NCBI RefSeq assembly: GCF_036014115.1
Contig: NZ_CP107913.1
Location: 3,891,001 to 3,955,000, forward strand
Source of the DNA: Streptomyces sp. NBC_00448
GTDB taxonomy: Bacteria > Actinomycetota > Actinomycetes > Streptomycetales > Streptomycetaceae
DNA: 64,000 bases
Reading direction: 5' to 3'
Each line of letters starts with the position of its first letter. Position 1 is the stretch's first letter. Of this stretch, positions 36,863-44,767 are shown one piece after another. The translations under genes were made by a program, and so were the position numbers. Below the pieces are notes generated by a model. The model was not told the origin of the DNA. It ran no database searches and worked only from the letters and a program-made list of their open reading frames with translations.

Positions 36863-37480
36863 TCAGGGGCGGAAGATGGGCTGCTTCTCGCGGCGGAGGG
36901 AGTTCATGACGTTGTCGCCGACTTTGAGGTGGTGCTGGACGAGTTCACGCGGGGTGGGTGCCATCCATTGGGCGAGGCTGACGTCTTCGAAGCGGGGTGC
37001 GCGGAACAACTCGAGCATTTTCAGGGGGGTGTCGCCGGTGTTCTCGATGTAGTGGCCCATGGCGAAGGGGACGTAGCCGACGTCGCCGGGCTGGAAGTCG
37101 TAGGTGCGGTTGTGACCGGAGTTGGCGAAGACGCCCATGCGGCCCTGGCCGGAGATGTAGTACTGCCATTCGTCGTTGTTGGGGTGCCAGTGGAGTTCCC
37201 TGATGCCGCCGGGCTCGAGGCGCATGTTGACGCCGGCGAGGGTGGTGGCGATGGGCAGTTCGCGTTGGGTGACCTCGCGGGCCCAGCCACCGGCGTCCAG
37301 GCGCATGTGGGCTTGGCCGAAGGGGTACTTCAGGCTGGGCATGGTGCCGGCGTCGGTTGCCGGGGGGACCAGGACGTCCGGGTTCTGCAGGTCCATGAGG
37401 GTGTTGCGGGGGCCGGGGTCGGCGCCGCCTTGACCGTCACGGATGGGCTGCGGTGTGCTGCACCGGGTGGTCTGGGTCAT
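36863..37480 (-). CDS. Single-cupin protein derived from oxalate decarboxylase
   Basis: The 205-residue protein has DLQNPDVLVPP, GGWAREVTQRELPIA and VNMRLEPGGIRELHWH, typical of the first cupin of OxdC-type oxalate decarboxylases. Then, from the metal-binding HWHPNNDEWQYY onward (FQPGDVGYVPFAMGHYIENTGD and LAQWMAPTPRELVQHHL), it reads like the second cupin. Normal bicupins are about 380 residues. The metal ligands (HxH, Glu, and the His in MGHYIENTG) are complete for one Mn site. ATG 37480 follows AAAGGAC. Decarboxylase, oxidase or no activity cannot be decided. Confidence 0.85.
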   Translation of the reverse strand: MTQTTRCSTPQPIRDGQGGADPGPRNTLMDLQNPDVLVPPATDAGTMPSLKYPFGQAHMRLDAGGWAREVTQRELPIATTLAGVNMRLEPGGIRELHWHPNNDEWQYYISGQGRMGVFANSGHNRTYDFQPGDVGYVPFAMGHYIENTGDTPLKMLELFRAPRFEDVSLAQWMAPTPRELVQHHLKVGDNVMNSLRREKQPIFRP

Positions 37481-37501
37481 GACGGAAGTCCTTTCAGGGA
37501 G

Positions 37502-37564
37502 TGCAGGCGGTGCAGGCAGTGCGGGCAGTGCGGGCAGTGCGGGCAGTGCGGGCAGTGCGGGCAG
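37502..37564. repeat. Seven 9-bp tandem repeats upstream of the cupin gene
   Basis: Units of TGCGGGCAG are repeated; the first two are variants (TGCAGGCGG, TGCAGGCAG) and the last five are identical. The array ends 22 bp upstream of the cupin start on its template side, so it lies in the leader or promoter. The copy number is likely to vary between strains. Confidence 0.95.
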
Positions 37565-37616
37565 TGGACGGTCCACGGGGTGGTCGACGGGGTGGGTGCG
37601 GAGTCACGTCCGGCCG

Positions 37617-37871
37617 TCACCGACGCGGCTCCGCGCCCGGGCGGCCGGGTGCGGACAGCGTGCGCCAGCCACGGATGACCAGGCGGGCGGCGACGCGGTA
37701 GACGAGGAAGGCGGCGACGACCGCTCCTCGGGCCAGCACGTGCTGTGTTGCCGCCAGCACGACGGCGGACAGCAGGATCGCGTCGTAGATCCAGCGCGAA
37801 AGGAGGGAGTGGAGGGGCGCCGGAATCGGCCGGAGGAGCCGAAGGGGCTGAAGTGGCCGAAACGTCCGCAT
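37617..37871 (-). CDS. Possible small membrane protein
   Basis: The 84-residue frame from ATG 37871 carries two hydrophobic stretches (WIYDAILLSAVVLAATQHVL and GAVVAAFLVYRVAARLVI) between basic ends, so it could be a two-helix membrane protein. The ribosome site is weak and no family is recognised. A longer start at 37976 is possible. Confidence 0.45.
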   Translation of the reverse strand: MRTFRPLQPLRLLRPIPAPLHSLLSRWIYDAILLSAVVLAATQHVLARGAVVAAFLVYRVAARLVIRGWRTLSAPGRPGAEPRR

Positions 37872-38038
37872 CGACCCGACGGCATGCGTTCCGCATACCG
37901 GCAGGACGACCGGGAGGACGCGGAGTGGTGGGCGAACACGGTTTCCCCTCTCGTCGCGTGTGCCGTCCCCCGGCACCGGAGTACCGGGGCACTACGAAGA
38001 GCCTGGGACGATCGGATCACCGACGCGTCACCGCGCCG

Positions 38039-38448
38039 TCACCTGCGCCAGGGCCGCCGGGTTGGTGCGGGAGCTGTCATCGTCGCCGCGGCGCCCCGTG
38101 GCGGCCGCTGGGCCCGCGGGGTGCGGCCGACGGCTGCCGCGGCCAGGCAGGAGAGCGCGCCGAGAGCGACGCCGACGCGCGGGTCGAGCCCCTGGGAGAC
38201 GGCGCCGATGATCGGGGCCCCGATCGGGGTACTGCCGACGAGCGCGATCGACCACAGGGCCATCACCCGCCCCCGGTAACGGGAGTTGGAGGCGAGCTGG
38301 ACGGTGGCGTTGCCGGTGGACAGGAAGAAGATGGTGCCACGCCCGCCAGGAAGCCGGCACCGAACGCCGCCGAAAGCGTCGGGGCGATGGCGAGCGGCCC
38401 CATCGCCGTGGCGTAGCCGATCGCGATCCGCCGCAGGGAGGTCACCAT
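38039..38448 (-). pseudogene. C-terminal remnant of an MFS exporter, frameshifted
   Basis: Two overlapping minus-strand frames together spell the last third of an EntS-like MFS protein. RRIAIGYATAMGPLAIAPTL and SAAFGAGFLAG are in one frame. Then TIFFLSTGNATVQLASNSRY, RGRVMALWSIALVGSTPIGA and PIIGAVSQGLDPR are in the other. The break falls at about 38339-38347 and needs one base. The N-terminal two thirds are absent because the DUF2090-type gene begins there on the other strand. The fragment is not functional. Confidence 0.7.
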
Positions 38449-39434
38449 GTCCGACGTTCCTCTCGCCGAGCCGGAGAAATCGGCAGCGGCCACGCCCGAC
38501 GGGAAGGCGCTGCTCATTCTCGCGGCGGATCACAGGAACAGCCTGGAACGGGACCTCTACCAGCTCGGCGGGCCCCCCGAACCGGCTCAGGCGGCCCGGA
38601 TCAGCGCCGACAAGCTCCTGATCTACCAGGCCCTGCTGGACGCCGCGGGCGAACTCCCGGCCGGCCCGCAGCCCGGCATCCTCATCGACGGGCAGTACGG
38701 CGCGGCGGTCGTCGAACTCGCGAGCCGCTCGGACGGCGCGATCAACCTGTCCGTGCCGATCGAGGCCAGCGGGAGCGACTGGTTCGAGTTCGCCTACGGC
38801 GAGCAGTGGCGGCGGCATACGGAGTTCTTTCCCGCCGACCACGCGAAGGTCCTGGTCCGCGACAATCCCGGGGTTCGACCCGGGCCGTCGCGCCCAGCAG
38901 GCCGCCGACCTGGCCCAGGTCTCCTCCTGGGCCGAGGACGCCGGCCGGCCGCTGATCCTGGAACTGCTCGTCCCGGCGAGCGACTCCGACCGGCAGGCCG
39001 TGGGCGACGACACCGACCGGTACGACGCCGAGATCCGCCCCGGCCTCACGGTCGCCGTCATCGAGTACCTGCAGGACCACGGCGTGCAGCCGGCGATCTG
39101 GAAGATCGAAGGACTCGAACGCCACGAGGACACCGAGGCCGTGCCGGCCGCCGCCCGCCGAGGCGGCCGCAACGCCGAGTGCATCGTGCTCGGGCGGCAC
39201 GCACCGCACGACCGGCTCGATCACTGGCTGAAGGTCGCGGCATCCGTCGCCGGGTTCGTCGGGTTCGCGATCGGCCGCAGCATCTGGTGGGACCCGCTGC
39301 ACGCACACCTGCGGCACCGCTCCACCGCCCGTGAGGCCCGCCGGCGGATCACCGCCAACTACCTCGACTTCGCCCGCTGCTACCTGATGGCACGCGACGG
39401 CGAACTGCCCGGCACCAGCGGCCGGTTCTGGTGA
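38447..39434 (+). pseudogene. DUF2090/IolC C-terminal-like aldolase-fold protein, frameshifted
   Basis: Frame one (from ATG 38447) reads ALLILAADHRNSLERDLYQL through HAKVLVRDNPG. The continuation, GFDPGRRAQQAADLAQVSSW to the end at GRFW, is in the next frame. The switch lies in the CCCGGGG run at 38867-38873, where removing one C restores a single frame of about 329 residues. The family corresponds to the DUF2090 half of some IolC proteins (2-deoxy-5-keto-gluconate-6-phosphate aldolase-like). Either the gene is broken or the base is a homopolymer sequencing error. Confidence 0.75.
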
Positions 39435-39577
39435 CAGCGGGCAGCCGACGACCGGCCGCCACGGGGGACATCGAGCGGCAGCGCGGAGTCCGCCGGACCC
39501 TGTGACCGGCTCCGCCGAGCGGCGGGCGGACCGGGCACTCGACGGCATGTGTCCGGCCCGGCCCGGCGGCCGCGCGG

Positions 39578-40495
39578 TCAGGACCCCGCGGTACGGCGGC
39601 GCAGGACGCGCAGCGCAGCCCAGGTCAGCACGGCCGCCACCGCGAGCACGACCGCGCTCTGGGCGATCTGGTAAGGCCAGTAGTCTCCCGGCTTCAGGGA
39701 GTCGACGAGGAAGGTGTCCTGCGGGAGCACGTCGTAGAACTGCAGGCCGAGCACACCGCCGGCGTGCCATCCGCCGACCCGCGACCAGGCCGGGAAGTCG
39801 ATCAGCAGTGCCACCCGCGAGCGCACCAGCAGGGCGGTCAGCAGCCAGGTCAGCGCGGGTGCGGCGATCAGCGCGGGCACGGTGCGGCGCAGCACGGTTC
39901 CGGTCAGGGCGCCGGCGGCGACGCCGAGCAGCACGTAGGCGACGGTGACCGGGCCGATGGTGAAGTAGGCGGTGTGCCGGTCGATTCCGTGGGTCAGCAG
40001 GTCGAGGTGGACGGCGTGCACGGTGCTGTGCCGGTACAGCACCACCAGCGGCAGGACCAGGACCAGGACCACCGCGGCCAGCCCGGCCCAGCGGGCGGCG
40101 AACCAGCGCCGCGCGGAGACGGACTGCGCGAGGGTGAGGGCGACCCGGCGGGACTGCCATTCGCGGCCGGTGACCACACCGGTGAGCGCCGCGGCGTACA
40201 GGGCCGGCTGGAAGGCGAGGCGCGCGCCGTCCTGGAGCAGTTGGGCGGTCCGGACGTGCGCGTCGCCCGGGTGCCGCCCGAAGTCGTACTCCTGCTTGCC
40301 GATGCGTGCGCGCAGGTGCACGGCGTGGGACCAGCCGAAGTAGTGGAACACCAGGTAGGCGCCGATGCGCAGCGCGACCAGCAGGAGCAGGGCGGCCACG
40401 GGCCACATCTGGCGCGAGACGATCCGGGTGAGCGGCCACCGCTCCCCACGGGGGCGGGACTTGGTCATCGTCACGGTGTCGGTGGCGGCGCTCAC
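39578..40495 (-). CDS. ABC transporter permease (ABC-2-like)
   Basis: The 305-residue membrane subunit has six hydrophobic segments (about 30-47, 90-110, 130-150, 180-205, 215-235, 275-295) and the large outer loop after helix 1 typical of YtrC/D-like permeases. It overlaps the ATPase gene by 4 bp (ATGA). With the GntR gene it forms a ytr-like module, which in other bacteria responds to cell-wall antibiotics. The substrate is unknown. Confidence 0.85.
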   Translation of the reverse strand: MSAATDTVTMTKSRPRGERWPLTRIVSRQMWPVAALLLLVALRIGAYLVFHYFGWSHAVHLRARIGKQEYDFGRHPGDAHVRTAQLLQDGARLAFQPALYAAALTGVVTGREWQSRRVALTLAQSVSARRWFAARWAGLAAVVLVLVLPLVVLYRHSTVHAVHLDLLTHGIDRHTAYFTIGPVTVAYVLLGVAAGALTGTVLRRTVPALIAAPALTWLLTALLVRSRVALLIDFPAWSRVGGWHAGGVLGLQFYDVLPQDTFLVDSLKPGDYWPYQIAQSAVVLAVAAVLTWAALRVLRRRTAGS

Positions 40496-41406
40496 GCGGC
40501 GGACTCCTCGGGGTGGGGCTGCTGGGCGAGTACGAGGTCGGGGGCGTCCGGGGCGGCGAGGTGGGCCAGCACCAGTTCCTCCAGCGTGGGCTGCCGGACC
40601 TCCCAGTCGGCGGGGATCGCGGCTCCCGGGCGGATCAGCGCGCTGGTGCCGCGGCCGGCCGGGCGGGACTCGACGACGGTGTGGCCGGCGAGCCGATCGG
40701 CGCCCCCGGAGTAGGTGACCATCGCGTGGGACGCGGTGAGGTCGTCGATGTCGCCGCAGAGGCGGGCCCGGCCGCGGTCGAGCAACAGCAGGTGGTCGCA
40801 GGTGTCGGCGAGGTCGGAGATGATGTGCGAGGACATCACCACGGTGCCGCCCGTCTCGGCGGCGTGGGCCAGCAGCAGGCCCATCAGCTCCCGGCGGGAG
40901 AGCACGTCCACCTCCGCCATCGGCTCGTCCAGCAGCAGCAGGTCGGCGCGCTTGCCGAGGGCGACGGCCAGCGCGATCCGGGCGCGCGCGCCGCCGGACA
41001 GGTCACGTATCCGGTCGTCGCGGTCGTAGCGCGCCAGGTCGGCGACCCGCTCGGCCAGCTCGCGGTCCCAGTTGGCGCTGTTGGCGAGCGCGCCGAAGCG
41101 CAGGGTGTCCGCGGCGGTGAGCCGGGGGAACAACGGCCGGTCCTGGGCCAGGTAGGAGACTCGCGGATGGCCGGCCCTGGCCGGCTTCCCGAAGATCTCG
41201 ACGGTGCCGGCGCCGGGCTGCTCGAACCCGGCCGCGATCTCCAGCAGGGTCGACTTGCCCGCGCCGTTGGGTCCGACGAGGGCGCAGACGGCGCCGGCCG
41301 GGATGCTGAAGGTGCAACCGCCGAGCGCGTCCGGGCCTCTGCGCCGATATCTCTTGGTGACGCCGCGCGCGGTGAGCGCCGGGTCAGCGCTGCTGGTGGG
41401 GAACAA
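40492..41406 (-). CDS. ABC transporter ATP-binding protein
   Basis: The 304-residue ATPase has Walker A GPNGAGKST, signature LSGGARARIALA, Walker B LLLLDEPMAEVD and switch His in SSHIISD. The C-terminal 70 residues are a regulatory extension. TTG 41406 is chosen because AAGGA lies 9 nt upstream and an earlier start would add 30 unlike residues. It overlaps the end of the GntR gene by 23 bp and the permease by 4 bp, so all three are one operon. Confidence 0.88.
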   Translation of the reverse strand: MFPTSSADPALTARGVTKRYRRRGPDALGGCTFSIPAGAVCALVGPNGAGKSTLLEIAAGFEQPGAGTVEIFGKPARAGHPRVSYLAQDRPLFPRLTAADTLRFGALANSANWDRELAERVADLARYDRDDRIRDLSGGARARIALAVALGKRADLLLLDEPMAEVDVLSRRELMGLLLAHAAETGGTVVMSSHIISDLADTCDHLLLLDRGRARLCGDIDDLTASHAMVTYSGGADRLAGHTVVESRPAGRGTSALIRPGAAIPADWEVRQPTLEELVLAHLAAPDAPDLVLAQQPHPEESAA

Positions 41407-41794
41407 GGCCGGAATCCTTCGGTGGATGGAGATCGTCGAGTACGGCGGCGAACAGCGCGGCGAGGTCGTCGCGTTCCAGTCCGGCCGCATGGGCACGTGC
41501 GGCCACCTCGGCGAGTTCGGCCCGCCAGGGTGAGTCGGCGCCTGAGGCGCCGAGGGTGCCCACCACGAACGTCCCGTGCCTGCGTCGGGTTTCGACCAGG
41601 CCCTGGGACTCGAGTGCGCGGTACGCCTTGAGCACGGTGTTGGGGTTCAGCGCGGTCGCCTCGACCACCGCGCGGGCGGTGGGCAGGCGGTCGCCCGGCT
41701 CCAGGAGGCCCAACCGCAGGGCCTGCTGGACCTGCTGGACGATCTGCAGGTAGCTGGCGACCCCGCTCTGCCGGTCGATCCGGAAGGCGAACAT
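41384..41794 (-). CDS. GntR-family regulator, YtrA type
   Basis: The 136-residue protein consists of a GntR winged HTH (SYLQIVQQVQQALRLGLLEP, LPTARAVVEATALNPNTVLKA, RRRHGTFVVG) and a short helical tail of about 55 residues, the YtrA layout in which the tail only dimerises. Translation probably starts at ATG 41794; an upstream ATG (41812) lies inside the operator. It leads the operon with the ATPase and permease and should repress it until an inducer, often an envelope stress, is present. Confidence 0.88.
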   Translation of the reverse strand: MFAFRIDRQSGVASYLQIVQQVQQALRLGLLEPGDRLPTARAVVEATALNPNTVLKAYRALESQGLVETRRRHGTFVVGTLGASGADSPWRAELAEVAARAHAAGLERDDLAALFAAVLDDLHPPKDSGLVPHQQR

Positions 41795-41810
41795 CGCCAC
41801 CGCACCCCTC

Positions 41811-41834
41811 ATTCCACTAATCAAGTAGTGGAAT
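41811..41834 (-). promoter_or_regulatory. GntR operator
   Basis: ATTCCACTA-ATCAAG-TAGTGGAAT is a perfect 9-bp inverted repeat around 6 nt, 17 bp upstream of the gntR start. YtrA-type regulators bind inverted repeats of this size over their own promoters. Confidence 0.7.
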
Positions 41835-42000
41835 CATGCACGGGCCTTCCGCGCACGTCAAACGGCACCTCACGGTTGCGCGAGCGCGGTGGTGGGGCGG
41901 TGGCGGGGCAGCGGTGGGCGGTGGCGTGGACGTCGGCGGGTCGGCGGCGTGGACGGCGGTGGGACCGTGGCGGGGGCGGCGGCGAGGGGGCGCCGTACGG

Positions 42001-42261
42001 TCAGCGCGGCCGGCCCCCGCCGCGGACCCGTTCCAGCCGCCCCTCCTCGTGGAGCTGCCCGAGGTCGCGCCGGATGGTGACGGTCGAGACGCCGAAGCGC
42101 GCGGCCAGGCGCGCGGTCTCGACCGCACGATCGGCGGCCAGGATGGCCAGGATGGCGCGCTTGCGCTGGATCGGCAGCAGCGCGCCGCGGGCGTGCGCCG
42201 GTGCGTCGGGGACGGGGTGGATCTGGCCGCCGGCCAGGGCCGCGGCGCGCTGTTCTGGCAT
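42001..42261 (-). CDS. Short DeoR-type HTH protein without effector domain
   Basis: The 86-residue product ends with a complete DeoR HTH (RKRAILAILAADRAVETARL, AARFGVSTVTIRRDLGQL, HEEGRLERVRGG). It stops where the sugar-phosphate-binding domain of a DeoR protein (another 180 residues) should begin. The continuation in the other frames does not look like that domain, so this is either an HTH-only regulator or a truncated gene. It diverges from the sugar ABC operon; a GAAAGT direct repeat lies 54 bp upstream. Start ATG 42261 (GAGAG upstream) is the best of several. Confidence 0.55.
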   Translation of the reverse strand: MPEQRAAALAGGQIHPVPDAPAHARGALLPIQRKRAILAILAADRAVETARLAARFGVSTVTIRRDLGQLHEEGRLERVRGGGRPR

Positions 42262-42314
42262 CGGCTCGACTCTCATCCGGGGACGGGGCAAACGCCTCGC
42301 AGGGAGCATCGATG

Positions 42315-42331
42315 GAAAGTTTTAGAAAGTC
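42315..42331. promoter_or_regulatory. GAAAGT direct repeat, copy 1
   Basis: GAAAGTTTTAGAAAGTC has two GAAAGT hexamers 10 bp apart, one DNA turn, ahead of the short DeoR-type gene. The same 17-mer pattern (GAAAGTTnTnGAAAGTC) recurs at 42694. DeoR-family proteins often bind direct repeats. Confidence 0.6.
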
Positions 42332-42643
42332 AAGGGTCGGCGAGGCCTTCCGATGCGGACATGAGGCCACCCCGAAGGGACCCACCCCCGGGCCCTTGGA
42401 AGGCGGCGCCCGCCCGCGTGCGCACGCCCACCCCACCGCCGGTCGTCCGCCCGCAGCCCCCGCGAACTAGCGCTGCCGCCAAGAACATTGACGCACCGAC
42501 AAAGTGCCAGCTCGGACGCCTGCCAGAACCGATCCGGCCGGCGCCGCCCCCGTGACCGCGGCGCCGCTCCCCCGCCGTTCACCCCGATCCCGGCAAACCC
42601 CTCCGCCGCACCGGAACTTCGGCGATCGTTGCCGACGAGAGCC

Positions 42644-42673
42644 TTGACAACGCCGGGCCGAAGGTCGTTACTT
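42644..42673 (+). promoter_or_regulatory. Housekeeping-type promoter of the sugar ABC operon
   Basis: TTGACA at 42644-42649 is a perfect -35. TTACTT at 42668-42673 is an acceptable -10 with an 18-bp spacer. The start would be near 42680, just upstream of the second GAAAGT repeat. Between 42332 and 42643 no gene is seen. Confidence 0.55.
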
Positions 42674-42693
42674 CTCTCCAAGCGATGAGAAGA

Positions 42694-42710
42694 GAAAGTT
42701 ATGGAAAGTC
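42694..42710. promoter_or_regulatory. GAAAGT direct repeat, copy 2
   Basis: GAAAGTTATGGAAAGTC lies just downstream of the predicted transcription start of the sugar operon, a good repressor position. A nearby inverted repeat CTTCTC (42671-42676) / GAGAAG (42687-42692) flanks it. Confidence 0.6.
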
Positions 42711-42727
42711 GTACTGAAGGAGTCTCC

Positions 42728-43702
42728 GTGGCCGGTGGTGCGTCGCAGACCCGCGAACGGGCGGGAACAGCGCGAGAGGCGCGAGCCGAAGCCCGGGACC
42801 GTACGGGGCACCGACCGCGGCCCGGCCCCCGGCGACGCGGGGACGGACCCGTCGCGCTGCTGTTCCTGGCGCCGGTGCTGCTCGGCTTCGCGGTGTTCTA
42901 CGTGTACCCGGCGATCCGCGGCGCGTACTTCTCCACGACCGACTACAACCTGCTCTCCGCTCCGCACGGCGTGGGCGCGGCCAACTACTCGACGCTGCTG
43001 CACGATCCGCTGTTCTGGAACTCGCTGAAGGTCAGCGCCTACTACGTGGTCCTCAACGTCGGCTCGCAGACGGTGCTGGCGGTGGTGCTGGCGGGGCTGA
43101 TGTTCCGGCTGACCCGGTCGGTGGCCATCCGCGTGATGCTGCTGCTGCCCTGGCTGGTGCCGAACGTCACCGTGGGGCTGCTCTTCCTGTGGCTGTTCGA
43201 CGCCGACCTCGGACTGGTCAACCACGTGCTGAGCTCGGTCGGCGTCGGCACGCACGGCTGGTTCTCCTCGACCACCTGGTCGATGCCGACGATCGCGCTC
43301 ACCAACACCTGGGCCTACACCGGTTACACCGCGCTGCTGCTGTACGCGGGCATGCTCCAGATCCCCGACCCGATCTACGAGGCCGCGCTGCTGGACGGCG
43401 CCGGCGAGATCAGGATGTTCTTCCGGCTCACCCTGCCGCTGATCCGGCCGGTCCTCGCGCTGGTGCTGGTCGTGTCGGTGATCGGCTCGTTCCAGATCTT
43501 CGACACGGTCGCGATCACGCCCAGTCCCGGCGGCCCGGTCAACTCCACCCGCGTCATCTACTACTACATCTACGAACTGGCCTTCAAACACTTCGAAATG
43601 GGCTACGCCAGCGCGGTCGCGATGACGCTGGTCCTCATCCTCGGCGTGCTGACCATGGTGCAGATGCGGCTGCTGCGCGCATCGCGCTCGGACCTGGCCT
43701 AG
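42728..43702 (+). CDS. Carbohydrate ABC transporter permease 1 (MalF-like)
   Basis: The 324-residue inner-membrane permease has a basic N-terminus of about 45 residues and six helices from ALLFLAPVLLGFAVFYVYPA on. The EAA loop that contacts the ATPase reads YEAALLDGAGEIRMFFRLTL. GTG 42728 has GAAGGAG just before it; the ATG at 42701 lies in the operator and is less likely. It works with the next permease and the lipoprotein. No MsiK-type ATPase is encoded here, and in Streptomyces a shared one is usual. Confidence 0.93.
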   Translation: MAGGASQTRERAGTAREARAEARDRTGHRPRPGPRRRGDGPVALLFLAPVLLGFAVFYVYPAIRGAYFSTTDYNLLSAPHGVGAANYSTLLHDPLFWNSLKVSAYYVVLNVGSQTVLAVVLAGLMFRLTRSVAIRVMLLLPWLVPNVTVGLLFLWLFDADLGLVNHVLSSVGVGTHGWFSSTTWSMPTIALTNTWAYTGYTALLLYAGMLQIPDPIYEAALLDGAGEIRMFFRLTLPLIRPVLALVLVVSVIGSFQIFDTVAITPSPGGPVNSTRVIYYYIYELAFKHFEMGYASAVAMTLVLILGVLTMVQMRLLRASRSDLA

Positions 43703-43713
43703 GAGTCCCGACG

Positions 43714-44610
43714 ATGCCCCGCCGCTCCCTCTCCCCGCGCCTGCCCACCGGACGTACCCTCGCCTGGGCCGTGCTGATCCTGGCCCTGCTGGTCACGGTG
43801 TTCCCATTCTACTGGATGCTGCGCACCGCGCTCACCCCGGCCCACCAACTGCTCGCCGACAACTCCGGGTTGTGGCCGCACCACCCCACGCTGATCAACT
43901 TCAAGCGGGTGATCGGCCTGACCAGCCTGGCCCAGAACCAGGCCGCCGGCGGGTCGGGCGCCCAACTGAACTTCCTGCTCTACCTGCGCAACTCCCTGAT
44001 CTACTGCGCGCTGATCGCGACCGTCCAGACGTTCTGCTGCGCCATGGCCGGCTACGCGCTCGCCCGGCTGCGCTTCCGGGGCCGGAACCTGCTCTTCTCG
44101 CTGTTCGTGATGTCGCTGATGGTCCCGCCGATCTTCACGCTGCTGCCGAACTTCGCGCTGATGAAGAACCTGGGCTGGCTCGGCTCGTTCGCCGGCATGG
44201 TCGCGCCCACGCTGCTGATGACGCCGTTCGCGGTGTTCTTCCTGCGCCAGTTCTTCCTGTCCATCCCGCGCGAGATCGAGGAGGCGGCCACGATCGACGG
44301 CGCCGGCAAGTGGACCCAGTTCTGGCAGGTGATCGTGCCCATGAGCCGCGGGCCGCTGTTCACCATCGGCCTGATCACGGCCGTCTGGGCCTGGAAGGAC
44401 TACCTGTGGCCGCTGCTGGTGGGCCCCGACCCCAGCACCCGGGTGCTGACCGCCGGACTCGGGATCTTCCTCCAGCAGTCCCCGAACACCGCGCCGGACT
44501 GGACCGGGCTGATGGCCGCCTCGGTGCTCACCGTGGTCCCCGTCGCCCTGCTGCTGATCTTCTTCGGCAAGCGGCTGGTGGAGTCGATGGGCTTCACCGG
44601 CATCAAGTAG
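43714..44610 (+). CDS. Carbohydrate ABC transporter permease 2 (MalG-like)
   Basis: The 298-residue MalG-type permease begins with a basic segment and the helix AWAVLILALLVTVFPFYWML, and has the EAA motif EIEEAATIDGAGKWTQFWQV. It ends with the typical ESMGFTGIK tail. It follows permease 1 by 11 bp (AGGAGTCCCGACG ribosome region). The partner binding protein is next. Confidence 0.93.
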   Translation: MPRRSLSPRLPTGRTLAWAVLILALLVTVFPFYWMLRTALTPAHQLLADNSGLWPHHPTLINFKRVIGLTSLAQNQAAGGSGAQLNFLLYLRNSLIYCALIATVQTFCCAMAGYALARLRFRGRNLLFSLFVMSLMVPPIFTLLPNFALMKNLGWLGSFAGMVAPTLLMTPFAVFFLRQFFLSIPREIEEAATIDGAGKWTQFWQVIVPMSRGPLFTIGLITAVWAWKDYLWPLLVGPDPSTRVLTAGLGIFLQQSPNTAPDWTGLMAASVLTVVPVALLLIFFGKRLVESMGFTGIK

Positions 44611-44767
44611 CCCGCACCGATCCCGAACCGATCCCGCAGCGAACCCGCGACAGGCAGCCCGCGGCCCGCGACGCCGCCCCCGAACCGTCGCGGCGCACGC
44701 CCTCTCCCCGCACCCTCGTGCGCCCCTCCGCCGGGACCGCCCCGGCCCAAGGAAGGAACGATCCACC

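Noticed and set aside
37502..37564. CRISPR array
   Set aside because: Units are 9 bp and contiguous, with no spacers and no cas genes.
37501..38279. Plus-strand frame through the 9-bp repeats
   Set aside because: It is a low-complexity Ala/Val/Arg product without a ribosome site, overlapping better minus-strand candidates.
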